Positions 26,129 to 32,993 of a stretch of DNA of 64,000 nt are shown here, piece by piece. Source of the stretch: an uncultured Lachnospiraceae bacterium (lineage in GTDB: Bacteria; Bacillota; Clostridia; Lachnospirales; Lachnospiraceae); the NCBI GenBank assembly GCA_910585555.1, contig CAJUFU010000010.1:1-64000 (forward strand), given 5' to 3'. The notes beneath the pieces were generated by a model. That model did not search any database and was not told the origin of the DNA. It worked only from the letters and a program-made list of their open reading frames with translations. The number at the start of each line of letters is the position of its first letter. The first letter of the stretch is position 1. The translations under genes were made by a program, and so were the position numbers.

Positions 26129-26788
26129 ATGTCTGAGAGAAAGAATATTCTATCTCCTTCCATTCTGGCGGCGGATTTCGCCAGATTGGGGGAGCAGATT
26201 AACGAGGCCTGTATGGCCGGCGCAGAATACATACATATTGATGTGATGGATGGCGTTTTCGTGCCGTCGATTTCCTTTGGTATGCCGGTAATCCGGACCA
26301 TCCGCAAGGTGACAGATAAAGTGTTTGATGTACATTTGATGATCGTGGAGCCGGAGCGCTATGTCAAAGAGTTTAAGGCGTGTGGCGCTGACAGCATTAC
26401 CTTCCATCTGGAAGCAACAGAAGATGCGGATGCTACGATTGATTTGATTCGCAGCTTAGGCTGCCGAGTGGGCATGTCTATCAAACCAAGAACTCCCGTG
26501 GAAGCGGTCAGGAAATATTTAAGCAAACTGGATATGCTTCTGGTGATGACAGTGGAGCCGGGATTTGGCGGTCAGAAATATATACCTGAATCCACAGAGC
26601 GTATCCGTAAGGTACGGGAGATGGCTGACGAGATGGGCATAGACTTGGATATCCAGGTTGACGGCGGTATTACGATAGATAACGTGCAGATTGTGCTGGA
26701 CGCCGGTGCCAATGTGATTGTGGCAGGTTCCGCAATCTTTGGCGGGAACATTACGGAGAATGTGAAAGGGTATTTGGCGCATTTTTAG
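26129..26788 (+). CDS. rpe: Ribulose-phosphate 3-epimerase
   Basis: A 219-residue TIM-barrel enzyme interconverting D-ribulose-5-phosphate and D-xylulose-5-phosphate. Visible: LSPSILAADFARLGEQI, the metal site in YIHIDVMDGVFVPSISFG, VHLMIVEPERYV, VMTVEPGFGGQKYIPES, and IQVDGGITIDNV with a C-terminal phosphate-binding ANVIVAGSAIFGG. All expected active-site parts are present. It ends the pentose operon, 32 bases after the transketolase gene. No T-rich terminator follows on this strand. Confidence 0.95.
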   Translation: MSERKNILSPSILAADFARLGEQINEACMAGAEYIHIDVMDGVFVPSISFGMPVIRTIRKVTDKVFDVHLMIVEPERYVKEFKACGADSITFHLEATEDADATIDLIRSLGCRVGMSIKPRTPVEAVRKYLSKLDMLLVMTVEPGFGGQKYIPESTERIRKVREMADEMGIDLDIQVDGGITIDNVQIVLDAGANVIVAGSAIFGGNITENVKGYLAHF

Positions 26789-26797
26789 AAGTTGAAA

Positions 26798-26823
26798 AGA
26801 GCGGTTGAAAATTCAACCGCTCT
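26798..26823 (-). terminator. Terminator of the toxin mRNA (minus strand)
   Basis: AGAGCGGTTGAA (26798-26809) pairs with TTCAACCGCTCT (26812-26823). Read on the minus strand the hairpin is followed by TTTTC, so it fits as the end of the toxin transcript. Read on the plus strand no T run follows. Confidence 0.6.
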
Positions 26824-26833
26824 AGTGTATAAT
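26805..26833 (+). promoter_or_regulatory. Promoter of antisense antitoxin RNA
   Basis: -35 TTGAAA (26805-26810), 17-base spacer, perfect -10 TATAAT (26828-26833). It points towards the toxin gene on the opposite strand and has no reading frame with a ribosome site behind it. Confidence 0.75.
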
Positions 26834-26839
26834 CTAATC

Positions 26840-26946
26840 AGAAAGGCAATCGGATGTGACTCCGATTCGCCCTCAGTGTAGAATGAATGTGAAAAGAAAC
26901 GGCATCCAAACTTTGTGAGGGTTCGGGATGCTATTTCTTTTTGTTG
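26840..26946 (+). ncRNA. Candidate type I antitoxin RNA (antisense to toxin 3' end)
   Basis: A predicted RNA of about 105 bases, from the start implied by the promoter at 26805-26833 to a terminator in which GCATCC (26902-26907) pairs with GGATGC (26926-26931), followed by a T-rich run (26934-26942). Its 3' end covers the stop codon and 3' untranslated part of the minus-strand toxin gene, as in TxpA/RatA and BsrG/SR4. The ends are predicted, not measured. Confidence 0.6.
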
Positions 26947-27017
26947 TTATGATTGTCTATGTATGATAAAGCTGCAAAAATGACTAACAAAAGAGTAAGA
27001 ACCTCTAATGTATTCAT
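26931..27017 (-). CDS. Small holin-like type I toxin peptide
   Basis: A 28-residue peptide: MNTLEVLTLLLVIFAALSY, then a polar end rich in Asn and Lys. One predicted membrane helix covers residues 4-19. The 'short polar start, hydrophobic helix, Tyr-Ile-Asp, Lys-rich tail' pattern is that of the putative holin-like toxin family (TxpA/BsrG relatives). A strong ribosome site AAAGGGGG (27025-27032) lies 7 bases before ATG. Its promoter is at 27085-27112 on the same strand, and an antisense RNA promoter faces it. The leader of about 60 bases can pair with the 3' end of the mRNA (see findings). Such peptides insert in the membrane when not silenced; here that is inferred from the family. Confidence 0.72.
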   Translation of the reverse strand: MNTLEVLTLLLVIFAALSYIDNHNNKKK

Positions 27018-27084
27018 AGGCATTCCCCCTTTAAAGACTAGAGGGCATAAAACAATCGGAAAGTCACATCCAACCTTCTTTTCA

Positions 27085-27112
27085 ATTATACACATCTATT
27101 ATATCGTGTAAA
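27085..27112 (-). promoter_or_regulatory. Promoter of the holin-like toxin
   Basis: On the minus strand: -35 TTTACA (27107-27112), 16-base spacer, -10 TATAAT (27085-27090). Predicted start near 27078, about 60 bases before the toxin start codon. Confidence 0.65.
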
Positions 27113-27131
27113 AGAAAAATAATCAACATAT

Positions 27132-28541
27132 TTACGTCACAATATTCTGTAGCCAAACACCCTTCTTCACCAGTACAAATCCAATAACGCACTTAATCAA
27201 ATCCCCCATCTGCACAAAGGTAAACACAGCAATAACAGGGAGCGTAGTATAGTGGCTTAATGTAAATGCAATCGTCACGCTGACACACCAGATAAAGACG
27301 CTGTCAAACAGGAATGTAATAATCGTTTTGCCGCCGGAACGCAGTGTGAAGTAGGAGGCGTGCAGGAAGGCGTTCTGCGGCATGAAAATAGCGGCAACCA
27401 TAATAAAATATGTGGCCAAAGTCCTTGCCTCATCATTGGTCTTGTACAGAAGCGGAAAGTACTGCGCCAGTACAAGCATCACAAGTGCTACGCAGGTACA
27501 GCAAAAGACGGAGAAAGCAATCATCTTATTATCCGTATCGCGGGCTTCGTCCATCTTACCGGCTCCCAAAAGCTGTCCGACAATGATAGCCACAGAATCT
27601 CCAAGTGCGATGAAGACAATGTTAAACACGTTGTTGATTGTGTTGGAGATATTCAATCCGGCAATCACATTCAGACCGCGCACAGAGTAACACTGTGTCA
27701 GCATGGCCATGCCAGCGGCCCAAAAGGTTTCGTTAAGAAGCAGGGGTGTTCCTTTGATCAAAATCTTCTGCACTAATGCGCCGGGCACCTTCAAGGAACT
27801 GTAAAGTCCTTCCACGAAAGGATTCTCACGTTTATGCTGATGCGTGTGGATTAGTACAATGGCGGCCTCCACATAACGGGAAATGATGGTGGCGATGGCG
27901 GCTCCCTGTACACCGAGGGCCGGGGCACCGAACTTACCATATATTAATATGTAGTTTAATGTCAGATTTACAAAGACTGCGACGATACCGGCCTTCATAG
28001 GCAGGAGGGTCTGACCGCATTCCCGCAGCGTACTGGAATAAACCTGAACCATCATAAACGGCGGCAGGCCCAGCAGCATAATCCAGAGATATTGCAGGCC
28101 ATAAGTCAAGGTAGCGGCAACACTGTCGGCAGTGCCTTCCCCCTGCAGATAGAAGGTAATCAAAGAACCACCCGTAAAGAGGAGCAAAAGGACGGTGAGC
28201 AGTGTGATGATGGAAGCCATCCACACTTTAAAGCGTACAGTCTGCCGGACGCCCTCAACATTTTTCTGGCCAAAATATTGGGCAGTAAAGATGCCGGCAC
28301 CGGACACGCCGCCGAAAATGCAGAGATTATAGACAAAAAGAAGCTGATTCACGATAGCAACACCAGACATCTGTTCCGTACCGACCTGGCCGATCATGAT
28401 GTTATCCAAAAGACTCACAAAGTTTGTAATGCCGTTTTGAATCATAATCGGCACAGCGATAGCAAGGACCATCTTATAGAAAGCCTTGTTTCCAACCAAT
28501 TTATGGATAAGATTATGTTTTGTAGTCTGTTGTGTCTTCAT
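27132..28541 (-). CDS. MATE-family efflux transporter
   Basis: A 469-residue membrane protein with twelve predicted helices in two halves. Visible: AIAVPIMIQNGITNFVSLLDNIMIGQVG near the start, VFNIVFIALGDSVAIIVGQLLGAGK in the second half. This is the MatE pattern of a cation-coupled exporter of drugs or metabolites. A start ATG at 28541 has GGAGGC just upstream. It stands alone on the minus strand, downstream of no other gene, between the toxin module and the BlaI/M56 pair. Substrate cannot be deduced. Confidence 0.9.
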   Translation of the reverse strand: MKTQQTTKHNLIHKLVGNKAFYKMVLAIAVPIMIQNGITNFVSLLDNIMIGQVGTEQMSGVAIVNQLLFVYNLCIFGGVSGAGIFTAQYFGQKNVEGVRQTVRFKVWMASIITLLTVLLLLFTGGSLITFYLQGEGTADSVAATLTYGLQYLWIMLLGLPPFMMVQVYSSTLRECGQTLLPMKAGIVAVFVNLTLNYILIYGKFGAPALGVQGAAIATIISRYVEAAIVLIHTHQHKRENPFVEGLYSSLKVPGALVQKILIKGTPLLLNETFWAAGMAMLTQCYSVRGLNVIAGLNISNTINNVFNIVFIALGDSVAIIVGQLLGAGKMDEARDTDNKMIAFSVFCCTCVALVMLVLAQYFPLLYKTNDEARTLATYFIMVAAIFMPQNAFLHASYFTLRSGGKTIITFLFDSVFIWCVSVTIAFTLSHYTTLPVIAVFTFVQMGDLIKCVIGFVLVKKGVWLQNIVT

Positions 28542-28822
28542 TTTGCCTCCTGCATTTATATGTTATTTATTTTATATAAATTTACATAATTATGTATAGA
28601 ATAAAAATACTTATACTGCCACGTAAAATCATATTTTACACTAAAGGTGTAATATTATTAAATTTATAGTAGACTGATAACTAAAATATAAGCGAGCTAA
28701 ATCAACATTTTACAGCATATTTCAGAGGCTTGCAACTTGATATTTGACACACAATATCTTATCTTGTCGCATAAAAACTACATAATCAGTTCATTTTTAG
28801 TTAAATTCAAGACAATTTAGGC
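28542..28822. other. Intergenic region between MATE and BlaI genes
   Basis: AT-rich and non-coding. It must hold the MATE promoter on the minus strand, but no convincing -35/-10 pair was found. TTACAC-TAAAG-GTGTAA (28635-28651) is a short dyad of unknown meaning. Confidence 0.4.
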
Positions 28823-28900
28823 TTGATATTCTACGGATAATAAAATACTATTGAAGGAGAGAACTTTATTAAATACTATAACCTACAATAGTAATTGTAG
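28823..28900 (+). promoter_or_regulatory. blaI-like promoter and operator
   Basis: -35 TTGATA (28823-28828), 17-base spacer, -10 TACTAT (28846-28851). Downstream, CTACAAT-AGTA-ATTGTAG (28883-28900) is an inverted repeat with the TACA/TGTA core usual for BlaI/MecI operators. It sits in the leader, 20 bases before the repressor start. Confidence 0.6.
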
Positions 28901-28919
28901 AGATTACTGGAGGCATTTT

Positions 28920-29297
28920 ATGACACTTGAAAATTTAACAGATTGTGAACAGCTGGTTATGAAGACGGTGTGGGATTCGGAAGAAGAACTGAGTCTCATG
29001 GAGATCATGCAGAGGGTCAATGACAAGTACCATAAGGAGTGGAAACCTCAGACGGTATCTACTTTTCTGGCACGTCTTGTGAGAAAGGGCTATCTGAGGC
29101 ATTACCGTCAGGGCAGAGTATTCTTTTATCAGATTCTCGTACCACTTGATGAGTACAAAGGGCAACTGACAAATGATTACGTGACTTTCTGGAATCATGA
29201 CAATGCAGACGAATTCCTGTGTGCTCTGGCAAATGAAAGACCATTACGACAAGATGAGGTGGAAAGGATACAAAAGATGATCGATGGATTGGATTAG
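28920..29297 (+). CDS. BlaI/MecI-family repressor
   Basis: A 125-residue winged-helix repressor. Visible: LTDCEQLVMKTVWDSEEELSLMEIMQRV, the recognition part WKPQTVSTFLARLVRKGYL, and a C-terminal dimer and cleavage region. The start ATG 28920 is preceded by CTGGAGG. It overlaps the M56 peptidase gene by 14 bases, giving the classic repressor-sensor pair in which the membrane peptidase removes the repressor on signal. No beta-lactamase lies nearby, so the regulated genes are unknown and may be only the pair itself. Confidence 0.88.
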   Translation: MTLENLTDCEQLVMKTVWDSEEELSLMEIMQRVNDKYHKEWKPQTVSTFLARLVRKGYLRHYRQGRVFFYQILVPLDEYKGQLTNDYVTFWNHDNADEFLCALANERPLRQDEVERIQKMIDGLD

Positions 29298-30666
29298 TAA
29301 TTTATTTATTGCGTTGCTGTTAACAAATATGTCCGGAACATTATTCTATTTCATCGCAATAATTTTTCGGAAGATATGGTTTAGGAAAGATGCACGTTTG
29401 ATTCGTTTTTCTACTATAGTAGTACTGTGCGCATATGTGGTGCCGCTGGTATACTTTGTGTTGCGGATAAGCAGGCAGCTCGATGTAGACCAGCTCGGCA
29501 CAATCAATCTGTTCTACAACACACCAAGAACCATAGAACTGTTTGCGACTATGGGACGGGTGTGGGTCGGGCTGTTTTTGGCGCTGTTGGCATATAAACT
29601 GGTCCGGCGTATTCAGTGGGCGCTGATTTGTAGAGGCAATATTCCGGAAGAGGATGAGGGTGTCAAACGCTGTTTTGCGCAAATATGCTCTGAACTTGGC
29701 ATAGAGGGCAAAGTCATTCTGAACAGAAATGATTCTGTGCACATACCCTGCGTTACGTATTACCATGGGCCTGTAGTGATTTTGCCCCTCAACAGGTACA
29801 CGTTGGAAGAGGCTGAGATCATCCTTTACCATGAGCTTTGCCATTATGTGGAAGGGGATTTGTCCCTTAGGACATTTGGAACATTGATTACCTTGCTGCA
29901 TGTGTTCAATCCCGCTGTACATATTATGTTTAAGCACATGAAGCTAATCTGTGAGATAAGCTGTGACAGAGTAACGTGTGAGAAGGCTACGCACAGATTT
30001 TCGGAACGCGAATATTTTCAGGTGATACTTAATATGCTGGATGAAAGTAAAAAGAAAGAACGATACCAGCTATTTGCATTAGCTGAAGACAGGTCGAATT
30101 ATGAGAGGAGAGTGGCAGCAATGGGAGAGTTTCAGAAGAGTGGCGGATTTAAGAAAGGTGCGGCTTTAGCGCTGGCGGCATGTTTTTTGGTGGGGAGCAG
30201 TATTACTTCTTTGGCGGCGGGAGCAGGACTGGCTACCGCTTATGAAGGGTTTGCGGAATCTACAAGTGTGAAAATGTTTGATGAGAGCGACCAAATAGCA
30301 AGGGAAGAGTTGGCTAGGGCTTTGAATTTGGATATCGATGATGTTGTAATAATGGATGATATTAATATGGAAGGGCGTGGAAGGACTATACATATAGGCT
30401 GGAATGTTAGGGCTGGTAAAACCTATATGTCAGGTGGATTCACGGAAGCAGAGGGGAATGAGGTTTCAGTTATGGTAGTTGGTGATCCTGCGGATATTAG
30501 ATTCCAGACGGGACTTAAAGACCCTGATAATATCATGTGGTATGCAGAAGGTGAGGATGTAATAAGCCATTTATTTGAAATTAAAATGAGTGGAAGATAT
30601 TATTTCTTTGTCGTAAATTTAAGTGAGACAGAGGATTTGGCTATTGATGCTTTGATAGCTAAGTAG
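29284..30666 (+). CDS. M56 (BlaR1-like) membrane metallopeptidase
   Basis: A 460-residue protein. About four membrane helices lie within the first 320 residues, with the zinc motif in IILYHELCHYVEGDLSL (HExxH) and a downstream SCDRVTCEKA segment typical of M56 peptidases. Residues 290-310 (AALALAACFLVGSSITSLAA) form a further membrane helix, and the last 140 residues are an extracellular region of unknown fold, not a penicillin-binding domain. So it is BlaR1-like in mechanism but likely senses something other than beta-lactams. It overlaps the repressor gene. Ribosome site is weak, consistent with translational coupling. Confidence 0.85.
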   Translation: MDWISNLFIALLLTNMSGTLFYFIAIIFRKIWFRKDARLIRFSTIVVLCAYVVPLVYFVLRISRQLDVDQLGTINLFYNTPRTIELFATMGRVWVGLFLALLAYKLVRRIQWALICRGNIPEEDEGVKRCFAQICSELGIEGKVILNRNDSVHIPCVTYYHGPVVILPLNRYTLEEAEIILYHELCHYVEGDLSLRTFGTLITLLHVFNPAVHIMFKHMKLICEISCDRVTCEKATHRFSEREYFQVILNMLDESKKKERYQLFALAEDRSNYERRVAAMGEFQKSGGFKKGAALALAACFLVGSSITSLAAGAGLATAYEGFAESTSVKMFDESDQIAREELARALNLDIDDVVIMDDINMEGRGRTIHIGWNVRAGKTYMSGGFTEAEGNEVSVMVVGDPADIRFQTGLKDPDNIMWYAEGEDVISHLFEIKMSGRYYFFVVNLSETEDLAIDALIAK

Positions 30667-30760
30667 TATTTGCTGGGGATTGGGCTAAATACTTATTTTT
30701 AAATTATATATTATAGCTCTAAATTAATTGAACCTCCACAAGCCATACATAATAATACAT

Positions 30761-30797
30761 GAAAAAGGGATATCGCACACAAGCGGTATCTCTTTTC
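30761..30797 (+). terminator. Terminator-like hairpin after the M56 gene
   Basis: GAAAAAGGGATATCGC (30761-30776) pairs with GCGGTATCTCTTTTC (30783-30797) with minor bulges. The T-rich right arm could act in both directions. Confidence 0.6.
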
Positions 30798-30817
30798 ACG
30801 TTTTAAGCTTTTTTACC

Positions 30818-30846
30818 TTGTATTACACCCCAGTAAAGCATATAAT
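30818..30846 (+). promoter_or_regulatory. Promoter of the DUF234 ATPase gene
   Basis: -35 TTGTAT (30818-30823), 17-base spacer, perfect -10 TATAAT (30841-30846). The start near 30853 places the long inverted repeat 30861-30919 inside the leader RNA. Confidence 0.7.
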
Positions 30847-30860
30847 ATACACAAATCTAA

Positions 30861-30919
30861 ATTTACTGAATCGTGATTAGATTAATTAATTTAATATTTC
30901 TAATCACAATTCAGTAAAT
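30861..30919. repeat. 21-bp inverted repeat in the ATPase leader
   Basis: Left arm 30861-30881 (begins ATTTACTGAATCGTGATTAG) and right arm 30899-30919 are complementary over 21 bases with a single mismatch, separated by 17 AT-rich bases. It can act as an operator on DNA or as a strong hairpin in the RNA, ending 10 bases before the ribosome site. Confidence 0.8.
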
Positions 30920-30941
30920 CATGTTTAGAAAGGATGAAGGC

Positions 30942-32399
30942 ATGTTTATTGGAAGGTCATCAGAATTAAAATTTCTGGAAAATAAATATAAAACGGATAA
31001 TGGACAGTTGATTGTCCTTTACGGCAGGCGTCGTGTGGGAAAGACTGAGACTCTAAAGAAGTTTTGTGAAGGGAAACCGCATGTATTCTTTGCCTGTAGA
31101 GAATGCACGGATAAATTACAACTTAAGTCTTTTTCAGAAAAGATGATGAAGGAAGATATTCCTGCCAAGCAGTATATAGACCAGTTTGCGGATTGGGATA
31201 AGGCGTTTCGTGCTGTGTTGGATTTGCCATATGGCGATCGCAAGAAGCTGCTAGTCGTTGACGAGTTTCCTTATATGTGCAAAGATAATTCGTCAATTCC
31301 TTCTATTTTACAGAATCTTTGGGATGAGATTTTGAAGGACTCTAATGTTATGATTATCCTGTGCGGCAGTGCCATGAGTTTTATTGAAAAGGAAGTGCTG
31401 GCAGAGAAAAACCCTCTTTATGGCAGAGCTACGGGAGTTTATAAGATGGAGGCCATGAACTTTTATGAAGCGGCGGAGTTTTTCCCGGAATATTCAGCAA
31501 AGGATAAGCTGACTGCCTATTCCATATTAGGCGGGATTCCTCATTATCTCAAACAGTTTGACCCAAGACAGTCATTGGCAGATAATATTAAGCAGAATAT
31601 ATTTACCAAAGGATGTACTTTATACAGCGAAGTGGAGTTCTTTTTGCGGCAGGAACTGCGGGAGACGTCTTTATATAATTCCTTGCTTGAGGCAGTGGCC
31701 CTTGGAAATACAAGACTTAACGATATTAGTCAGAAGTCACTAGTGGAGGATACTTCCAAGACCAGTGTATACTTGCGTAATCTTGTACAGCTGGGAATTG
31801 TAGAGCGGGAATTTTCTGTAGATACGGCAAGCAAAGAATGGGGGAACCGGAACAGGGGTATTTATAAGCTGGCTGATAGTTTTTTCCGTTTCTGGTATGC
31901 TTTTGCTTTCACTAATTATTCGGCGCTGGAATCTGGGGATGCGGAGGGTGTATGTGATTTTGCCGTGATGCCGTTTATTCATGAATTTTCCGCTTTTACT
32001 TTTGAGGAAGTATGCAGACAGTATATTCAGGAGTTACAAAAGGCCAGTGTATTGCCTTTTCGCTATGCCAGGATAGGACGCTTCTTTGGAAAAACTACGG
32101 TGCGAGATACACAAAAGGAGTCAGGTCTTAGAGTGGCGGAGACAGAGATTGATATTTTGGCTATATCTGCGCAGAAGAAGGAGTACCTGGTGGGTGAATG
32201 CAAGTTGAAAAACAGACCGTTTAGTTATGGAGAATATCTGAATACTGTGGCGAAGCTGACACCACAGAAAGAACAGGCCAGTTTTTACTATGCACTTTTC
32301 TCAGAGTCAGGGTTTGACGACAAGGTTGAGAAAGAGGCGGCACTAGATAAGCATATACGGTTATTTTCTCTGGAAGATGTTGTGAATTGCCGGATTTAG
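30942..32399 (+). CDS. DUF234-type AAA ATPase with C-terminal nuclease-like domain
   Basis: A 485-residue protein. The ATPase part starts FIGRSSELKFLENKY and has Walker A VLYGRRRVGKTET (about 28-40), Walker B KLLVVDEFPYM and sensor 1 ILCGSAMSFIEKEV; a winged-helix region follows (about 250-300). The C-terminal DUF234 region carries ETEIDILA and YLVGECKLKNRPF, a PD-(D/E)XK-like pair (D...ExK). ATG 30942 is chosen over 30921 because AAAGGATGAAGG lies just before it and the protein then starts at the conserved motif. These 'archaeal-type' ATPases are common in gut Firmicutes and Bacteroidetes; function is unproven, with defence or mobile-element links suggested. It sits in an AT-rich accessory stretch. 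Confidence 0.85.
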   Translation: MFIGRSSELKFLENKYKTDNGQLIVLYGRRRVGKTETLKKFCEGKPHVFFACRECTDKLQLKSFSEKMMKEDIPAKQYIDQFADWDKAFRAVLDLPYGDRKKLLVVDEFPYMCKDNSSIPSILQNLWDEILKDSNVMIILCGSAMSFIEKEVLAEKNPLYGRATGVYKMEAMNFYEAAEFFPEYSAKDKLTAYSILGGIPHYLKQFDPRQSLADNIKQNIFTKGCTLYSEVEFFLRQELRETSLYNSLLEAVALGNTRLNDISQKSLVEDTSKTSVYLRNLVQLGIVEREFSVDTASKEWGNRNRGIYKLADSFFRFWYAFAFTNYSALESGDAEGVCDFAVMPFIHEFSAFTFEEVCRQYIQELQKASVLPFRYARIGRFFGKTTVRDTQKESGLRVAETEIDILAISAQKKEYLVGECKLKNRPFSYGEYLNTVAKLTPQKEQASFYYALFSESGFDDKVEKEAALDKHIRLFSLEDVVNCRI

Positions 32400-32427
32400 T
32401 GGGCGGCGCGAGCAGGACAAACGCATG

Positions 32428-32467
32428 AGTAAAATAGCTTGACCGGGTTTTGTACTTTTCATATAAT
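32428..32467 (+). promoter_or_regulatory. Duplicated promoter cassette, copy 1
   Basis: TTGACC (32439-32444), 17-base spacer, TATAAT (32462-32467), preceded by GAGTAAAATAGC. The same arrangement recurs 385 bases downstream. This copy drives the small gene at 32508. Confidence 0.75.
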
Positions 32468-32507
32468 GATTTTAAAGGCAGGGTGGTGTCTGGGAGGAGG
32501 GAGTAAG

Positions 32508-32669
32508 ATGGAGGTTATGGATATGACGGAAAAAGAAAGAATGGACACTAAGATGGCTACTTTGTACGAATTAAGGCTAATTATTTCAAATGGAGAGAAA
32601 AGGGAATACACGGCGGATGAGATTGTGGAGCTATTGGATAAAATAGCAATGGCAAAGGATCAGCAGTAA
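32508..32669 (+). CDS. Small acidic/basic protein of unknown function
   Basis: A 53-residue protein beginning MEVMDMTEKERMDTKMATLY, with LRLIISNGEKREYTADEIVE in the middle and DKIAMAKDQQ at the end. It is charged, soluble-looking and probably all-helical. Strong support for being real: a near-consensus promoter at 32439-32467, GGAGGAGGGAG (32492-32502) before ATG 32508, and a strong terminator straight after. No family is recognised. It lies between the DUF234 ATPase and YhcG genes, each with its own promoter. Confidence 0.7.
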   Translation: MEVMDMTEKERMDTKMATLYELRLIISNGEKREYTADEIVELLDKIAMAKDQQ

Positions 32670-32675
32670 GAAAAA

Positions 32676-32727
32676 GAGGGTATCACAAAATTATGGAAAT
32701 AGATGATTTTGTGATACTCTTATTTTA
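32676..32727 (+). terminator. Intrinsic terminator after the small gene
   Basis: GAGGGTATCACAAAAT (32676-32691) pairs with ATTTTGTGATACTCTT (32705-32720), followed by ATTTTAT. The rest of 32728-32812 shows no feature. Confidence 0.85.
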
Positions 32728-32812
32728 TGTCCATTCAAAAGAGTCTGTTCAGAAAGCGATTTTGAACTAGTATTAAGTATTATTATTAAAGCGGATTTAG
32801 AGGGCTGAAACG

Positions 32813-32918
32813 AGTAAAATAGCTTGACCAGGTTTTATATCTTTCATATAATCGTTTAAAGGTGGCATCTTCAAGATATTATGAATATTAAACTTTTAAT
32901 ATAATGATTATCATATTA
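32813..32918 (+). promoter_or_regulatory. Duplicated promoter cassette copy 2 and Fur-box-like site
   Basis: TTGACC (32824-32829), 17-base spacer, TATAAT (32847-32852), preceded by GAGTAAAATAGC as in copy 1. This copy precedes the YhcG gene by about 140 bases. A second TATAAT at 32900-32905 lies in TATAATGATTATCATATTA (32900-32918), which matches the Fur-box consensus at 14 of 19 positions; this second part is weak. Confidence 0.6.
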
Positions 32919-32952
32919 TTACCTGTGCTTCTTAAAATAATTTATCATATTG

Positions 32953-32978
32953 AATTCGCTACACGCGTGTAGTGAATT
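32953..32978. repeat. 26-bp palindrome before the YhcG gene
   Basis: AATTCGCTACACG followed directly by CGTGTAGTGAATT: a spacer-free palindrome of 26 bases with one mismatched pair. It ends at the ribosome site GAGGAGA (32979-32985) of the YhcG gene, so it is a candidate operator or leader hairpin. Confidence 0.8.
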
Positions 32979-32993
32979 GAGGAGAATGTGAAA

